From Prevotella sp. CAG:485 (GTDB lineage: Bacteria; Bacteroidota; Bacteroidia; Bacteroidales; Muribaculaceae), in NCBI GenBank assembly GCA_000437495.1, contig FR897848.1, positions 16,014 to 22,952 of the forward strand: a stretch of DNA of 6,939 nucleotides. The letters are read 5' to 3'. The translations under genes and the position numbers were made by a program. How positions within the stretch are numbered: position 1 is the stretch's first letter; every line of letters begins with the position of its first letter. Below the pieces are notes generated by a model. The model was not told the origin of the DNA and made no database searches. It saw only the letters and a program-made list of their open reading frames with translations. This document shows, piece after piece, positions 6,818-6,939 of the stretch.

Positions 6818-6854
6818 GTAATTTGTGACGTAGAGCACGCAGGGAGGGGACGGG

Positions 6855-6880
6855 AATCAAGGCGCCAGCCTTGATTTTTT
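6855..6880 (+). terminator. Intrinsic terminator-like hairpin, plus strand, in the IS110 leader
   Basis: AATCAAGGC (6855-6863) and GCCTTGATT (6868-6876) form a perfect 9-bp stem with the loop GCCA, followed by a run that makes six T's (6875-6880). The orientation is plus, opposite to the transposase, so it would stop antisense or outward rightward transcription. A second, weaker hairpin, ATTCTG (6881-6886) with CAGAAT (6901-6906), followed by TTTT (to 6910), comes directly after it. Confidence 0.6.
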
Positions 6881-6881
6881 A

Positions 6882-6893
6882 TTCTGCCGGTGT
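6882..6893 (+). repeat. Direct repeat, right copy (TTCTGCCGGTGT)
   Basis: Partner of 5480-5491. It lies about 97 nt upstream of the transposase start and directly after the T-run of the hairpin at 6855-6880. Confidence 0.4.
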
Positions 6894-6916
6894 GAAATCT
6901 CAGAATTTTTAGGGGC

Positions 6917-6935
6917 AGCGGCGTAATTCCGTGGC
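6917..6935 (+). repeat. Diverged 19-bp repeat, copy 2
   Basis: AGCGGCGTAATTCCGTGGC is the partner of 4843-4861. It retains a CGG/CCG inverted repeat around AT-rich bases. It lies just outside the proposed right end of the IS110 element, near the window edge. Confidence 0.4.
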
Positions 6936-6939
6936 AGAG

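Larger units (their letters stand above)
5483..6893. mobile_element. Probable extent of the IS110-family element
   Basis: The transposase gene (5586-6785) certainly belongs to an insertion sequence; the ends are inferred. TTATGCCGGTGT (5480-5491) and TTCTGCCGGTGT (6882-6893) are direct repeats matching at 11 of 12 positions and flank the gene about 100 nt out on both sides. Enclosing them gives about 1.4 kb, a normal IS110 size. The family usually lacks terminal inverted repeats and large target duplications, and short shared sequence at both junctions is possible. Repeats this short also occur by chance, and the real right-hand end could lie beyond the window. Confidence 0.4.
6786..6939 (-). 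ncRNA. Structured transposase leader; candidate bridge-RNA region
   Basis: No separate gene is supported in the 154 nt between the transposase start and the window edge. On the minus strand, 5' to 3', three hairpins can form: ATTCTG/CAGAAT (6906-6881), the perfect 9-bp AATCAAGGC/GCCTTGATT (6876-6855), and a long-loop CCCTCC/GGAGGG (6847-6805) that contains further small pairings. IS110-group elements encode their bridge RNA in this position, upstream of and in the same sense as the recombinase. The placement and the hairpins agree, but I have not identified the target- and donor-binding loops, and the RNA may begin outside the window. Confidence 0.35.

Noticed and set aside
6651..6860. Longer transposase N-terminus from an ATT or upstream codon near 6860
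   Set aside because: The extra 25 residues precede the standard MDRNRTVPGLDVHKD start and cover the leader hairpins, so the ATG at 6785 is preferred.
1..6939. CRISPR array, tRNA, rRNA or defence operon
   Set aside because: I saw no regularly spaced repeats, no cloverleaf or rRNA signatures, and no defence-associated domains in any frame.

Overview
The window looks like a chromosomal segment from a Bacteroidota, probably a Bacteroidales gut commensal (the gene content would suit Muribaculaceae or a relative; this is inference). The grounds are a TamA/BamA-type outer-membrane protein of the kind seen in this phylum, a secreted protein with a type IX secretion (Por)-like C-terminal domain, start codons without clear Shine-Dalgarno sequences, and intergenic matches to the Bacteroidota -7 promoter element TAnnTTTG.

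Layout: (1) 1-3344, plus strand: three tightly spaced genes in apparent operon order. These are a BamA/TamA-family outer-membrane barrel protein (5' end outside the window), a HAD phosphatase of the phosphoglycolate-phosphatase type (16-nt gap) and a GNAT acetyltransferase (7-nt gap). (2) 3386-4480, minus strand, convergent: a signal-peptide protein of unknown function ending in a T9SS-like sorting domain. Its roughly 130-nt leader also carries a protein-like open frame with no start codon. (3) 4640-5580: a long AT-rich stretch with no convincing intact gene. It holds a candidate small-RNA unit (promoter-like element near 4730-4762, strong intrinsic terminator at 4886-4920) and, on the minus strand, a possible gene 3' fragment (5317-5491). 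(4) 5586-6785, minus strand: an IS110-family transposase with the DEDD and Tnp_20 domains, interrupted by an in-frame TGA after codon 44. The sequence on both sides of it is rich in inverted repeats. An 11-of-12 direct repeat (5480-5491 and 6882-6893) may mark the element's ends.

The first three genes are housekeeping-like: envelope biogenesis, phosphate-ester clean-up and acetyl transfer. The right half is an accessory, insertion-prone region. Its most interesting parts are the candidate standalone small RNA, the structured non-coding ends of the IS110 element (where this family encodes its bridge RNA), and the interrupted transposase. I see no CRISPR array, tRNA, rRNA or recognisable defence system.
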